This document shows, one piece after another, positions 1 through 5,915 of a stretch of DNA of 5,984 nucleotides. The stretch lies in NCBI GenBank assembly GCA_021786455.1, contig JAJYNF010000140.1, positions 1 to 5,984 on the forward strand. The letters run 5' to 3'. How positions within the stretch are numbered: position 1 is the first letter of the stretch; each line of letters opens with the position of its first letter. Below the pieces are notes generated by a model. It was given only the letters and a program-made list of their open reading frames with translations, was not told the DNA's origin and searched no databases. A program made the position numbers and the translations under genes. Source of the DNA: Acidobacteriota bacterium. GTDB lineage: Bacteria > Acidobacteriota > Terriglobia > UBA7540.

Positions 1-344
1 CCGATCTGGTACTGTTGGGCGCTCTCGCGCATGTGGTTAAGCAAAATCCGCCCCGTGTCATGCTCCCGCAGCATGACCCCCACCGGGCCGCCGACTCGCG
101 TCAGCCCCTTGGCTTCGAGGGTCGGAAACAAAACCTCTTCTTCTTTTCCGTGATGGCAGCGGTCGGCGAAAAGCGAGAAGAATTCCACGAGACCCTCCAG
201 CACCTCCGGGCGGAGGTGTTTGCCGTGGTCGAGTTGGGATGCCGCCTCGTCCAGCACGTCCAGCATTCGGAGGATGGCTTCATGCTCCTGCCGTAACGTT
301 TGGGTAGCGCGAGCGCTGGCATGGGGTGAGGTTGAAGATGGCAT
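1..344 (-). CDS. Hemerythrin-like HHE domain protein, 3' end cut by window edge
   Basis: The first 114 residues are visible. The HHE cation-binding (hemerythrin-like) fold is recognised from an EH pair at residues 20-21 (LRQEHEAI), a second cluster at 61-74 (DRCHHGKEEEVLFP, with H64, H65 and E69 as likely di-iron ligands), then GGPVGVMLREHDTGR at 85-99 with H95. Proteins of this family are usually about 150-200 aa, so the last helix with its histidine probably lies beyond the left edge. Family knowledge: such proteins bind a non-haem di-iron centre and are linked to O2 or NO sensing, nitrosative stress or iron handling; the exact role here is unknown. There is no signal peptide, so it is probably cytoplasmic. 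The ATG at 344-342 is chosen because AGGAG lies 8 nt upstream. The gene follows the radical SAM gene by 17 bp and is very likely co-transcribed with it. A 73-codon open frame in another phase of the same strand (322-101) is a shadow. Confidence 0.85.
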   Translation of the reverse strand, partial: MPSSTSPHASARATQTLRQEHEAILRMLDVLDEAASQLDHGKHLRPEVLEGLVEFFSLFADRCHHGKEEEVLFPTLEAKGLTRVGGPVGVMLREHDTGRILLNHMRESAQQYQI

Positions 345-352
345 GAACTCGT

Positions 353-357
353 CTCCT
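353..357 (-). promoter_or_regulatory. Ribosome binding site of the hemerythrin-like gene
   Basis: Minus strand reads AGGAG 8 nt before the ATG at 344. It lies in the 17-bp gap after the radical SAM stop codon and fixes the start of the hemerythrin-like gene. Confidence 0.75.
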
Positions 358-361
358 TTTT

Positions 362-1501
362 TCAAATGCCTTCGGGCAATGCGTCACGGACCGACAGCTC
401 CTCAAGACGGCGTTCCGGATGATGGACTTTCGGCTCGTATATGCAACAGGGTTCTTCGGCCAACGGGTCGCCCGTTAAGGCGAAGGCGCGAGCTCTTGAC
501 CCGCCGCACACTTCCCGGAACTCACATTCGCGGCATTTGCCCTTCAGTTGAGAAGAATCGCGGAGCGCGACGAACAGGGGCGATCTCTGGTAGATCTCGG
601 CCAAAGGCTGTCGGCGAATGTTGCCGGCGGAGAGCGGCAGAAAACCGCTGGGGTACACCTCGCCCGTGTGAGATACGAAAGCAAAACCTTTGCCATCGTT
701 TAAGCCGCGGGGCGCCCGGCCGATGCCATCGCCCCGACGGGGAGGCTCTGATCGGGGCGGTGGGAAATGGCCGCCCCTCCTACGGATCTGAGCGGTCTGC
801 TGCAAAATGAATCGCCGGAAGTGTTGCGCCTCGGTGGTCTTAATGTCGAACGAGACACGGTGGACCAGGCGAAATATCTTTTCAAAAATCATTTCAAATT
901 CTTCCGCCGTGATCAAGTCGCTCAAACGGCCACGGCCGGTTGGGACTAGGAAAAAGATGCTCCAAAGGACGATGTCCAGCCCGCGCAGCAGGTTGGCGAG
1001 CGCATCGAAATCCGCCAGGTTGCGGCGCGTAATGGTCGTGTTGATCTGCACCGGCAAACCGGCTTCCCGCGCCCATGCGATGGCCTCTAGCGTTCGCGTG
1101 TAGGAGCCAGCCACGCCTCGAAACGCATCGTGGATTTCTGCCTTTGAGCCGTCCAGGCTGACTGCCAGCCGAGCCAATCCTCGGCGTTTGATCTCCCGGA
1201 TGGCTTCCTCGGTCAGTAGCGGCGTCGCGCTGGGCGTCATCGAGACCCGTACTCCGCGTTGGGAAGCATATTCGACGAGCCCGTAAATATCCGGGCGCCT
1301 CAGAGGGTCTCCGCCTGTCAGAACAAATACCGGGACCTGCATCTCCGCAACTTGGTCAATCAGCCTCCGGCCTTCATCGGTACTTAGCTCCAGCGGATGC
1401 CGCCATGTCTGCGCCGCGGCGCGGCAATGAACACAGACCAAGTCGCACGCCTGAGTTACTTCCCAGATCACGAGGAAGGGGCGATCGCTGAAGCTGTGCA
1501 T
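362..1501 (-). CDS. Radical SAM/SPASM protein, NirJ/AhbD-like (TIGR04053-type)
   Basis: A 379-residue protein. The radical SAM [4Fe-4S] motif is CDLVCVHC (C19, C23, C26), followed by the SAM-binding GGD region (TGGDPLRRPD, 62-71) and a conserved AVSLDGS segment (113-119). The C-terminus is a SPASM-type auxiliary cluster region: C323-x2-C326-x5-C332-GG, then TGDPLAEEPCC with C352/C353. The opening RPFLVIWEVTQACDLVC and the ending CGGSRARAFALTGDPLAEEP recall the family I know as TIGR04053, related to the haem-pathway enzymes NirJ and AhbD; this assignment is from memory. Proteins of this class act in tetrapyrrole or peptide modification, so haem maturation is a plausible but unproven role. There is no signal or membrane segment: cytoplasmic. 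The ATG start has GGGAG (1507-1511) 5 nt upstream. It heads a unit with the hemerythrin-like gene, and paired Crp/Fnr-type boxes lie 58-106 bp upstream. An alternative role is RiPP or cofactor maturation. Confidence 0.9.
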   Translation of the reverse strand: MHSFSDRPFLVIWEVTQACDLVCVHCRAAAQTWRHPLELSTDEGRRLIDQVAEMQVPVFVLTGGDPLRRPDIYGLVEYASQRGVRVSMTPSATPLLTEEAIREIKRRGLARLAVSLDGSKAEIHDAFRGVAGSYTRTLEAIAWAREAGLPVQINTTITRRNLADFDALANLLRGLDIVLWSIFFLVPTGRGRLSDLITAEEFEMIFEKIFRLVHRVSFDIKTTEAQHFRRFILQQTAQIRRRGGHFPPPRSEPPRRGDGIGRAPRGLNDGKGFAFVSHTGEVYPSGFLPLSAGNIRRQPLAEIYQRSPLFVALRDSSQLKGKCRECEFREVCGGSRARAFALTGDPLAEEPCCIYEPKVHHPERRLEELSVRDALPEGI

Positions 1502-1531
1502 TCACTCTCCCGGCTATCCCTTAACAACCGC

Positions 1532-1547
1532 ATTTCAACTCATCATA
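1532..1547 (-). promoter_or_regulatory. Possible -10 region of the radical SAM/hemerythrin unit
   Basis: Two overlapping candidates are visible on the minus strand: TATGAT at 1547-1542 and TGAAAT at 1537-1532. Neither has a good -35 hexamer, as expected for an activator-dependent promoter. If TGAAAT is used, transcription would start near 1525 and the nearer Crp/Fnr-type box would be centred about 41.5 bp upstream, the usual class II activator position. If TATGAT is used the box would sit near -31 and would more likely repress. This is inference from spacing only. Confidence 0.28.
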
Positions 1548-1558
1548 GAGAAGCCTGC

Positions 1559-1574
1559 TGTGACTTCTATCACG
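1559..1574. promoter_or_regulatory. Crp/Fnr-family-type operator, box I
   Basis: TGTGACTTCTATCACG matches the Crp/Fnr superfamily layout TGTGA-N6-TCACA at all but the last base. It lies 58 bp upstream of the radical SAM start codon. The 14-base core is an inverted copy of the second box (13 of 14 bases). The pattern TGTGA...TCAC is closer to Crp/HcpR-type sites than to the Fnr TTGAT...ATCAA or the Dnr/NnrR TTGAC...GTCAA sites, but the actual regulator is not in the window. Confidence 0.55.
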
Positions 1575-1591
1575 CCGGCTCTGGACCCGGA

Positions 1592-1607
1592 TGTGACAGA
1601 AGTCACG
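1592..1607. promoter_or_regulatory. Crp/Fnr-family-type operator, box II
   Basis: TGTGACAGAAGTCACG has half-sites TGTGAC and GTCACG around AGAA, an almost perfect dyad. Its centre is 33 bp (about three helical turns) from box I, so two dimers could bind the same face of the DNA. It lies in the non-coding gap between the NapC-type gene and the radical SAM gene. Confidence 0.55.
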
Positions 1608-1639
1608 GAGGGTGGGGCGCTTGCCTGGCTCTTCTCTCA

Positions 1640-1668
1640 GCAGCCGGAGGCGATCTCGCCGATGCTGC
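1640..1668 (-). other. Interrupted hairpin downstream of the cytochrome unit
   Basis: On the minus strand GCAGC (1668-1664) pairs with GCTGC (1644-1640), and inside it GGCG pairs with CGCC around the tetraloop AGAT (1660-1649). It begins about 39 nt after the stop codon of the NapC-type gene. No T-tract follows, so it is not a canonical rho-independent terminator. It may protect the 3' end of the transcript or assist factor-dependent termination. Confidence 0.35.
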
Positions 1669-1706
1669 CCACGCCGCCTGAAGCGAGGCTGAACCCCGGT
1701 TCTGGA

Positions 1707-3173
1707 TTACGGCCCAGGGGATGACGAGGATGGGTCGGTTAGTCCGAGTTCATCGAGGATTTTCGGGTGCGCTTCGTCCTGCGCCAAAACCGCATGGCAC
1801 ATGCCGCAATGCCTGGGAATCTTCTCATAGGTAACAGAAGGATTATGGAGTGTCCCGTGGCAACGGAAGCATCCTGGAAAATACTTGTGGCCGAGGTTGT
1901 TGGGATATGTCCCCCAGGTGACCCGCATTTTCGGGAAGACATTGCGGCCGTAAATGGTGACCAGAGCCCCGGCCGCGGAGGCAATTTCCGCGGCATTCTG
2001 ATTGGCGACGGCAGGAAAGTTGGCTTGGTAATAGGCCGTCAGTTCAGCCGGAATGCGGCGGGCGGCTTGAGCACGGCTTGAGTAGGGTTGTTTCAACAAT
2101 GCGACGCCCTCCTTCTTGATGTAGGGAAGGGAGGGGGAAATTTTGCCGGCGGCCATCGCTCGGTTCATGGCTTGGCCCGGCATATAGAAGATGTGAGTCG
2201 GGCGGTTGTGGCAATCAATGCAGTCCATAACCCGCCCCCGACGCGGGTTGATGGACTTGGGATTAACGCCCGGCGCCACGTACAACGCCTTCTTCCCCGT
2301 GCGAGAGTTTTCATACTCGACCCAGTACATTTTTTGGCGCGACGCGTCGGAACCATAGCGGATGGTAACTCCTGGCCCTACATGGGCGCCGTGGATCCCT
2401 TGGTTTCCTTCCCCTCCGCCAATGTGCATCAGAAGCACATCGTAGGTCAGCGTATTCGCCTGATCCTCTGCATAACGCGGGATGACCACCAGGCGATTTC
2501 CTTCAAATCTCGACGGCCAGTGACACTGCTCGCAGGTGGCGCGGGCCGGGCGAAGGCTGGTTACCGGGCTTGGGATCGGCCGGGGATACGTGTTCAGCAG
2601 GACCGCAAAAACCTGTTTCAGCCCGGACAGCTTGCTGCGGACGAACCACGACGCTCCTGGTCCAATGTGGCACTGAACGCAGGCCACGCGGGCGTGCGGC
2701 GAGTGAAGATAAGCCGTGTACTCAGGTTGCATGACCGTGTGGCAGGTCTCGCCACAGAAGGTCACGGTGTCCATATAATTGACACCGCTATAGACGAGCT
2801 GGCTGCCAACCAGCACGTTGACGATCGTTACGATGCCTATAAATGCCAGCAAGCGCCGAAAATCAGGGTTGTGAAAATCCAGCGGGACGAAGTCGGTTGG
2901 ATAAGTTCCTCGCCTTCGGTCGCGGCGAGCGCGCAGCACAATTCCCACAGGAATCAACAGGAGGCCGATGACAAAAGCCGCTGGAAGGAACAGGAAGATC
3001 AGAATGCCGGCATACGGATGCGTCACCTCGCCGCGAATAAAGGTTGGCAAGAGATAGAGCCATAAGACGAATGCAGTGGTGACGAAAACGACACCCACCC
3101 GGCTGATCCAGTTACTCGAAAGATAGACGTAGGGCGAAAGCAGCTCTCTCCACTTTTGTCCTTTTGCAGTCAT
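1707..3173 (-). CDS. NapC/NirT-type hexahaem cytochrome c, ImcH-like
   Basis: A 488-residue membrane-anchored multihaem cytochrome, predicted to oxidise membrane quinol and feed electrons to periplasmic carriers. Three hydrophobic helices lie near residues 24-43, 55-80 and 108-128, with an arginine-rich cytoplasmic-type loop at 81-90. Haem motifs are CGETCH (140-145, a CX3CH variant), CVQCH (165-169), CEQCH (214-218), CIDCH (318-322), CFRCH (435-439) and CGMCH (456-460). All 12 cysteines belong to these six motifs. The first two, with the following KLSGLKQV segment, are the NapC/NirT signature region. Length, three helices and a large C-terminal haem region resemble ImcH, an inner-membrane quinone-linked cytochrome of Geobacter that as I recall has seven haems, one more than here. 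The tail (from about 480) is Ser/Pro-rich. The start codon is 2 nt past the stop of the upstream b/c cytochrome, with AAGG (3184-3181) inside that gene, so the two are translationally coupled. The terminal acceptor is not shown. Confidence 0.88.
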   Translation of the reverse strand: MTAKGQKWRELLSPYVYLSSNWISRVGVVFVTTAFVLWLYLLPTFIRGEVTHPYAGILIFLFLPAAFVIGLLLIPVGIVLRARRDRRRGTYPTDFVPLDFHNPDFRRLLAFIGIVTIVNVLVGSQLVYSGVNYMDTVTFCGETCHTVMQPEYTAYLHSPHARVACVQCHIGPGASWFVRSKLSGLKQVFAVLLNTYPRPIPSPVTSLRPARATCEQCHWPSRFEGNRLVVIPRYAEDQANTLTYDVLLMHIGGGEGNQGIHGAHVGPGVTIRYGSDASRQKMYWVEYENSRTGKKALYVAPGVNPKSINPRRGRVMDCIDCHNRPTHIFYMPGQAMNRAMAAGKISPSLPYIKKEGVALLKQPYSSRAQAARRIPAELTAYYQANFPAVANQNAAEIASAAGALVTIYGRNVFPKMRVTWGTYPNNLGHKYFPGCFRCHGTLHNPSVTYEKIPRHCGMCHAVLAQDEAHPKILDELGLTDPSSSSPGP

Positions 3174-3175
3174 TC

Positions 3176-4879
3176 TCAGACCTTCTTCCGGGGAGGGATT
3201 TCCGGCTTCGTCGGCGCCGGTGGCTCTGGCGGTTTGACATTCTGGCGGCGCGGGCTGCGCCCCGTCAGCCAGGCCGCGTCCATCGGGTAAACATCAGGAT
3301 CGAAGATGACGGAATAAAAATGCCAGACTAAGATCGCCAGCGCGGCCAAAATCGCTTCGTAAAAGTGAATGGTAGAGGCAAGGTCAATGATCGCCTTGGG
3401 AAGCCATCGGAGGATGAAATTGTGCGCCCATAACATCAGTCCGGTGAGGGTCATGATCGCAGCTCCCCAAACCAAGGCCCAATATTCAACCTTCTCGATG
3501 TAGCTATATTCGGTGAGAGCCGGAGGCTGATCGCGTAATCCCAAGTTGTACGCCATCGCGTGGAGCGCCTGGCGGAGGTCGCTCGCCGTGGGCCACAATT
3601 GGCGCCAGTGGTTCCGCAGGCGCTTGCTCTGAAAAAGAGAAATGACGTGCATCGCGGCCACAGCCATGAAAACGACGGCCGCAATTCGGTGAAGAATTCC
3701 GCGCAACGGAAAGCGTGGAGATTCCCAAATCAACAACGGCCGAGCCCACCAGCCGAGGGGATACTTCAAAGCGAATCCGGTCCAAACGAGCACCAGAAAC
3801 GAGGCCAGCAGCAAAAAATGCTGCGCTCGCTCGAACCCAAACATCCGCGCCTCGCCCGCTTCCGGCTCCAACTGCGGAGAGACCGGCAGGGACCGCGAAC
3901 TGACTTGAGCCAATCGCATGGCACGCAGCTTGCGCAGCCAGTCTCCGAAGTTGTGCACGAACATCAATCCAATCGTCAGCGGAATGATGATCAAGTAAAA
4001 CACCCGAACCCAACTTGTGATTCTGGGGATCATCCCGGTTCCCGTGCCGGGCAACACGTGAACGGGGCCGATAGCAAAAGTAGTCCCCGCGCCGGGATGG
4101 CATTTGCCACAAGTTTTTGGGAGGTTTTTAGGATTGATGGATGAGCGCGGATCCGAAGACGGTAGGATCAGGTGAATTCCATGGCAGCTTGCGCAATTTG
4201 CGACCGTAATGCGTCCTTCACGGAGCATCATGCCGTGGAAAGATGCATCATACGTGAGCAATCGGTTCGAGGGCATACCGTATTCGCGGGCCAGGCGAAC
4301 GTTGCCGTGGCACTGCCCGCAAGTTTCAGGAATGTGCGTCGGATAAACGCTCGAGTTGGGGTTGCCGGGAGCAAGGATTAAATGGGCGTGATGGCATGTG
4401 GCGCACACGGGGACCCCTACGGCTCCTCGCGCCAAACCCTGGCCGTGGATGCTTTCCGTGTAATGTTTAAGAACTTGGGAATGGCAGCTTCCGCAGAGGG
4501 CCGGAATGGACTTCTTGAACGCCCAAGTGTGAGTATGCGCCACCGAATGGGCGTCGCCGTGGCACGTTTGGCAGGTCGGCGCGGTCTTGTTTCCACTGGC
4601 CCATGCCTTCCCGTGAACGCTCTGAGCCCACTCGGCGTTCTGCTTGGCGTGGCATTCAGCGCAGGTGGGCAGCGGGACGCGCCGCGGGTGTGGGAAGCTC
4701 TTGATCCCCACGTGGCAGGTTGTGCAACTCAGCGCCGCGTGCGCCGAACCCTTAAGCGCCTGAGCCTTATCAGCATGACAAGAAGCACAGGGGAGCTGGC
4801 CGGCCGTTTGGCTGAGGACAGGACGCGCGGAAACCGTAAGGGCCAAAAACAGCATTGCACCATGAAGAGTAAGTTTCAT
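3176..4879 (-). CDS. Nonahaem cytochrome c fused to b-type cytochrome membrane domain, CbcL-like
   Basis: A 567-residue protein from the ATG at 4879. A Sec signal peptide (about 1-23) leads to a periplasmic domain with nine CXXCH motifs, at 31, 52, 73, 103, 129, 159, 187, 229 and 257. Five membrane helices follow near 288-309, 351-371, 393-414, 464-486 and 503-526. Histidines H309, H354, H397, H411, H486, H505 and H520 are candidate b-haem ligands, and the EKVEYWALVWG and IHFYEAILA segments resemble the FdnI/HydC cytochrome b family. Basic stretches after helices 1, 3 and 5 place the C-terminal tail in the cytoplasm. The same order of domains (nine c haems then a dihaem b domain) is known for Geobacter CbcL, a quinol oxidase for extracellular iron reduction; the same role here is inferred. 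The frame extends to a GTG at 4936, but that would bury the signal peptide behind 19 residues and has no good RBS. AGGA lies 15 nt before the chosen ATG, a loose spacing. The tail (544-567) is Pro/Lys-rich. Confidence 0.88.
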   Translation of the reverse strand: MKLTLHGAMLFLALTVSARPVLSQTAGQLPCASCHADKAQALKGSAHAALSCTTCHVGIKSFPHPRRVPLPTCAECHAKQNAEWAQSVHGKAWASGNKTAPTCQTCHGDAHSVAHTHTWAFKKSIPALCGSCHSQVLKHYTESIHGQGLARGAVGVPVCATCHHAHLILAPGNPNSSVYPTHIPETCGQCHGNVRLAREYGMPSNRLLTYDASFHGMMLREGRITVANCASCHGIHLILPSSDPRSSINPKNLPKTCGKCHPGAGTTFAIGPVHVLPGTGTGMIPRITSWVRVFYLIIIPLTIGLMFVHNFGDWLRKLRAMRLAQVSSRSLPVSPQLEPEAGEARMFGFERAQHFLLLASFLVLVWTGFALKYPLGWWARPLLIWESPRFPLRGILHRIAAVVFMAVAAMHVISLFQSKRLRNHWRQLWPTASDLRQALHAMAYNLGLRDQPPALTEYSYIEKVEYWALVWGAAIMTLTGLMLWAHNFILRWLPKAIIDLASTIHFYEAILAALAILVWHFYSVIFDPDVYPMDAAWLTGRSPRRQNVKPPEPPAPTKPEIPPRKKV

Positions 4880-4979
4880 TGCCCACGATCGTTTTCCTGA
4901 ATTAGTTGGCCGGGCTTTTGGGTTTGTCCTTTGCACGGCCAGTTCAGCGCGCCCCGTCCTCAGTCGATGGGATTTCGAA

Positions 4980-4998
4980 GGCCCGGCTGGCGCGGGCC
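4980..4998 (-). other. Small GC hairpin upstream of the b/c cytochrome
   Basis: GGCCCG and CGGGCC form a 6-bp stem with a 7-nt loop in the 192-bp gap between the second monohaem cytochrome and the nonahaem fusion. No T-tract follows on the minus strand. It could slow transcription or mark mRNA processing, or be chance in GC-rich DNA. No convincing promoter was seen in the rest of this gap. Confidence 0.25.
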
Positions 4999-5071
4999 GG
5001 ACGAACGCCTACAGTTTCCTATGGGCACGACTCCGGCCCCGTTGACCTTCGCCAGCCGCTTCCTCGAGAAA

Positions 5072-5416
5072 TTACTTCTTCGCAAGGCTACGATAGTAAT
5101 CCACCAAAGCTTTGATCTGCGTTGGGCTCAGTTCGTCGCTGTAGGAGTCCATGTTGGCGCCTTTGCCCTCTTCCACAATTTTGATCATCGCGGCCTCGGA
5201 ATACTTTTTGACGGCGACCCGGACACTCGGCACCTTGTATTTCTTGCCATCATGAGTATTTCCACTGCCATCTTTGCCATGGCAAAGAGCGCACTTGCGG
5301 TTGTAGATTTCTTGGGCGCTGTTGGGCGACGGGCTGCCGATCCCAGTCAGGGTGAAAAGCGAAAAAGTCGCTGCCAGAATTACGAGGCTGAAAAGCTTTG
5401 CAATAGACGATCTCAT
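5072..5416 (-). CDS. Monohaem class I cytochrome c, periplasmic (second copy)
   Basis: A 114-residue protein. The basic start and hydrophobic stretch at about 5-27 form a signal peptide or N-terminal anchor. The haem site is CALCH (42-46) in a typical class I setting (AQEIYNRKCALCHGKDGSG), and the C-terminal helix ends in YYRSLAKK. The likely distal ligand is M89, in GKGANMDSYSDEL. In most relatives this region reads GKGxMP; here there is one extra residue and Asp follows the Met instead of Pro. It should carry single electrons in the periplasm, probably between the membrane-bound multihaem cytochromes and another partner. It is clearly similar to the cytochrome encoded just upstream (same haem setting and the shared GKGA...YSxELS C-terminal region), which suggests tandem duplication followed by divergence. 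The ATG has GGGGG (5427-5423) 6 nt upstream. It lies 109 bp after the first copy and 192 bp before the nonahaem fusion. Confidence 0.88.
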   Translation of the reverse strand: MRSSIAKLFSLVILAATFSLFTLTGIGSPSPNSAQEIYNRKCALCHGKDGSGNTHDGKKYKVPSVRVAVKKYSEAAMIKIVEEGKGANMDSYSDELSPTQIKALVDYYRSLAKK

Positions 5417-5459
5417 GATTTACCCCCGTAGATTAGAGTTGTCGGCGCGCCGCGATGGC

Positions 5460-5475
5460 TGGCGGGAGCCCGCCA
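5460..5475 (-). other. Perfect inverted repeat between the two monohaem cytochromes
   Basis: TGGCGG-GAGC-CCGCCA forms a perfect 6-bp, GC-rich stem with a 4-nt loop, in the 109-bp gap between the two small cytochrome genes. Neither strand has a T-tract after it, so it is not a standard intrinsic terminator. A role in mRNA processing or in setting the relative output of the two genes is possible. Confidence 0.4.
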
Positions 5476-5525
5476 AATGTTCAGGTCCAACCGCGGCCAG
5501 CGATCCTTAGAGCGCCGTGCTGCCG

Positions 5526-5882
5526 CTATTTCCGCTTTGCCAGCTCGCGGACGTAGGCGATCAGATGCTCAATGTCCGCCTTGCTGAGTTCTTTCGAATA
5601 ACCGGGCATCGCTCCTTTGCCCTTCGCAATAATATCGTAGAGCTGTTGGTCTGATTGTTTCTGCACGGCGGGGGAGCGCAGGTCCCGCAAATGAAGATTC
5701 TTACCGATCGCGGTCTTGCCACTGCCGTCGGTGGCATGGCAGGCGGCGCACTTCTGGTCATACAGGCTTTTGGCGTTCGGAGTCGCCGGCGTTCCGGCCA
5801 CACTGAGCGCGAAGAATGCTGAAAAAGCCAGCATCAGGGTTACGACTCCCCGGCCTGTTAACGATTCCGATGGAGTTTTCAT
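5526..5882 (-). CDS. Monohaem class I cytochrome c, periplasmic (first copy)
   Basis: A 118-residue protein with a signal peptide (hydrophobic core about 13-30, then AGTPA). The haem site is CAACH (45-49) within LYDQKCAACHATDGSG, and the distal ligand is probably M92 in GKGAMPGYSKEL, the usual form for small class I cytochromes c. The C-terminal helix is IEHLIAYVRELAKRK. It is expected to be a periplasmic electron carrier. The frame stays open to a TTG at 5897, but the ATG at 5882 is the start because a perfect GGAGG sits 6 nt before it and the longer reading would translate through that site. The gene follows the probable beta-barrel gene by 33 bp, so the two are likely in one transcript. 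The partner protein cannot be named from sequence alone. Confidence 0.9.
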   Translation of the reverse strand: MKTPSESLTGRGVVTLMLAFSAFFALSVAGTPATPNAKSLYDQKCAACHATDGSGKTAIGKNLHLRDLRSPAVQKQSDQQLYDIIAKGKGAMPGYSKELSKADIEHLIAYVRELAKRK

Positions 5883-5888
5883 AGTTAA

Positions 5889-5893
5889 CCTCC
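5889..5893 (-). promoter_or_regulatory. Strong ribosome binding site of the first monohaem cytochrome
   Basis: Minus strand reads GGAGG followed by TTAACT and the ATG at 5882. This is the best RBS in the window, and it decides against the upstream TTG start at 5897. Confidence 0.85.
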
Positions 5894-5915
5894 GCAAAAG
5901 ATCCGCTAGTACGTC

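Noticed and set aside
220..810. 196-codon open frame on the plus strand
   Set aside because: It is antisense to both the hemerythrin-like and radical SAM genes, is rich in Arg/Gly/Pro and has no domain.
1694..1720. CCCC...GGGG and CTGG...CCAG pairing around the stop codon of the NapC-type gene, considered as a terminator
   Set aside because: The stems are short with mismatched interiors, they overlap the coding end and no T-tract follows.
2088..3065. 325-codon open frame on the plus strand
   Set aside because: It lies wholly antisense to the NapC-type gene, has no recognisable domain and reads as the Arg/Ala-rich shadow expected opposite a GC-rich gene; the minus-strand frame has six haem motifs and membrane helices.
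3560..4144. 194-codon open frame on the plus strand
   Set aside because: It is antisense to the membrane domain of the b/c cytochrome and its composition is typical of an antisense shadow.
4880..4936. 19-residue N-terminal extension of the b/c cytochrome from a GTG start
   Set aside because: The extension puts a basic, non-hydrophobic stretch before a complete signal peptide and has no well-placed ribosome binding site; the ATG at 4879 begins exactly at the signal peptide.
4880..5071. Search for an internal promoter or small gene in the gap before the b/c cytochrome
   Set aside because: No convincing -35/-10 pair and no coding frame with a start and ribosome binding site was found; only a weak GC hairpin is present.
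5883..5897. TTG start five codons upstream of the first monohaem cytochrome
   Set aside because: It would translate through the perfect GGAGG ribosome binding site that serves the ATG at 5882.
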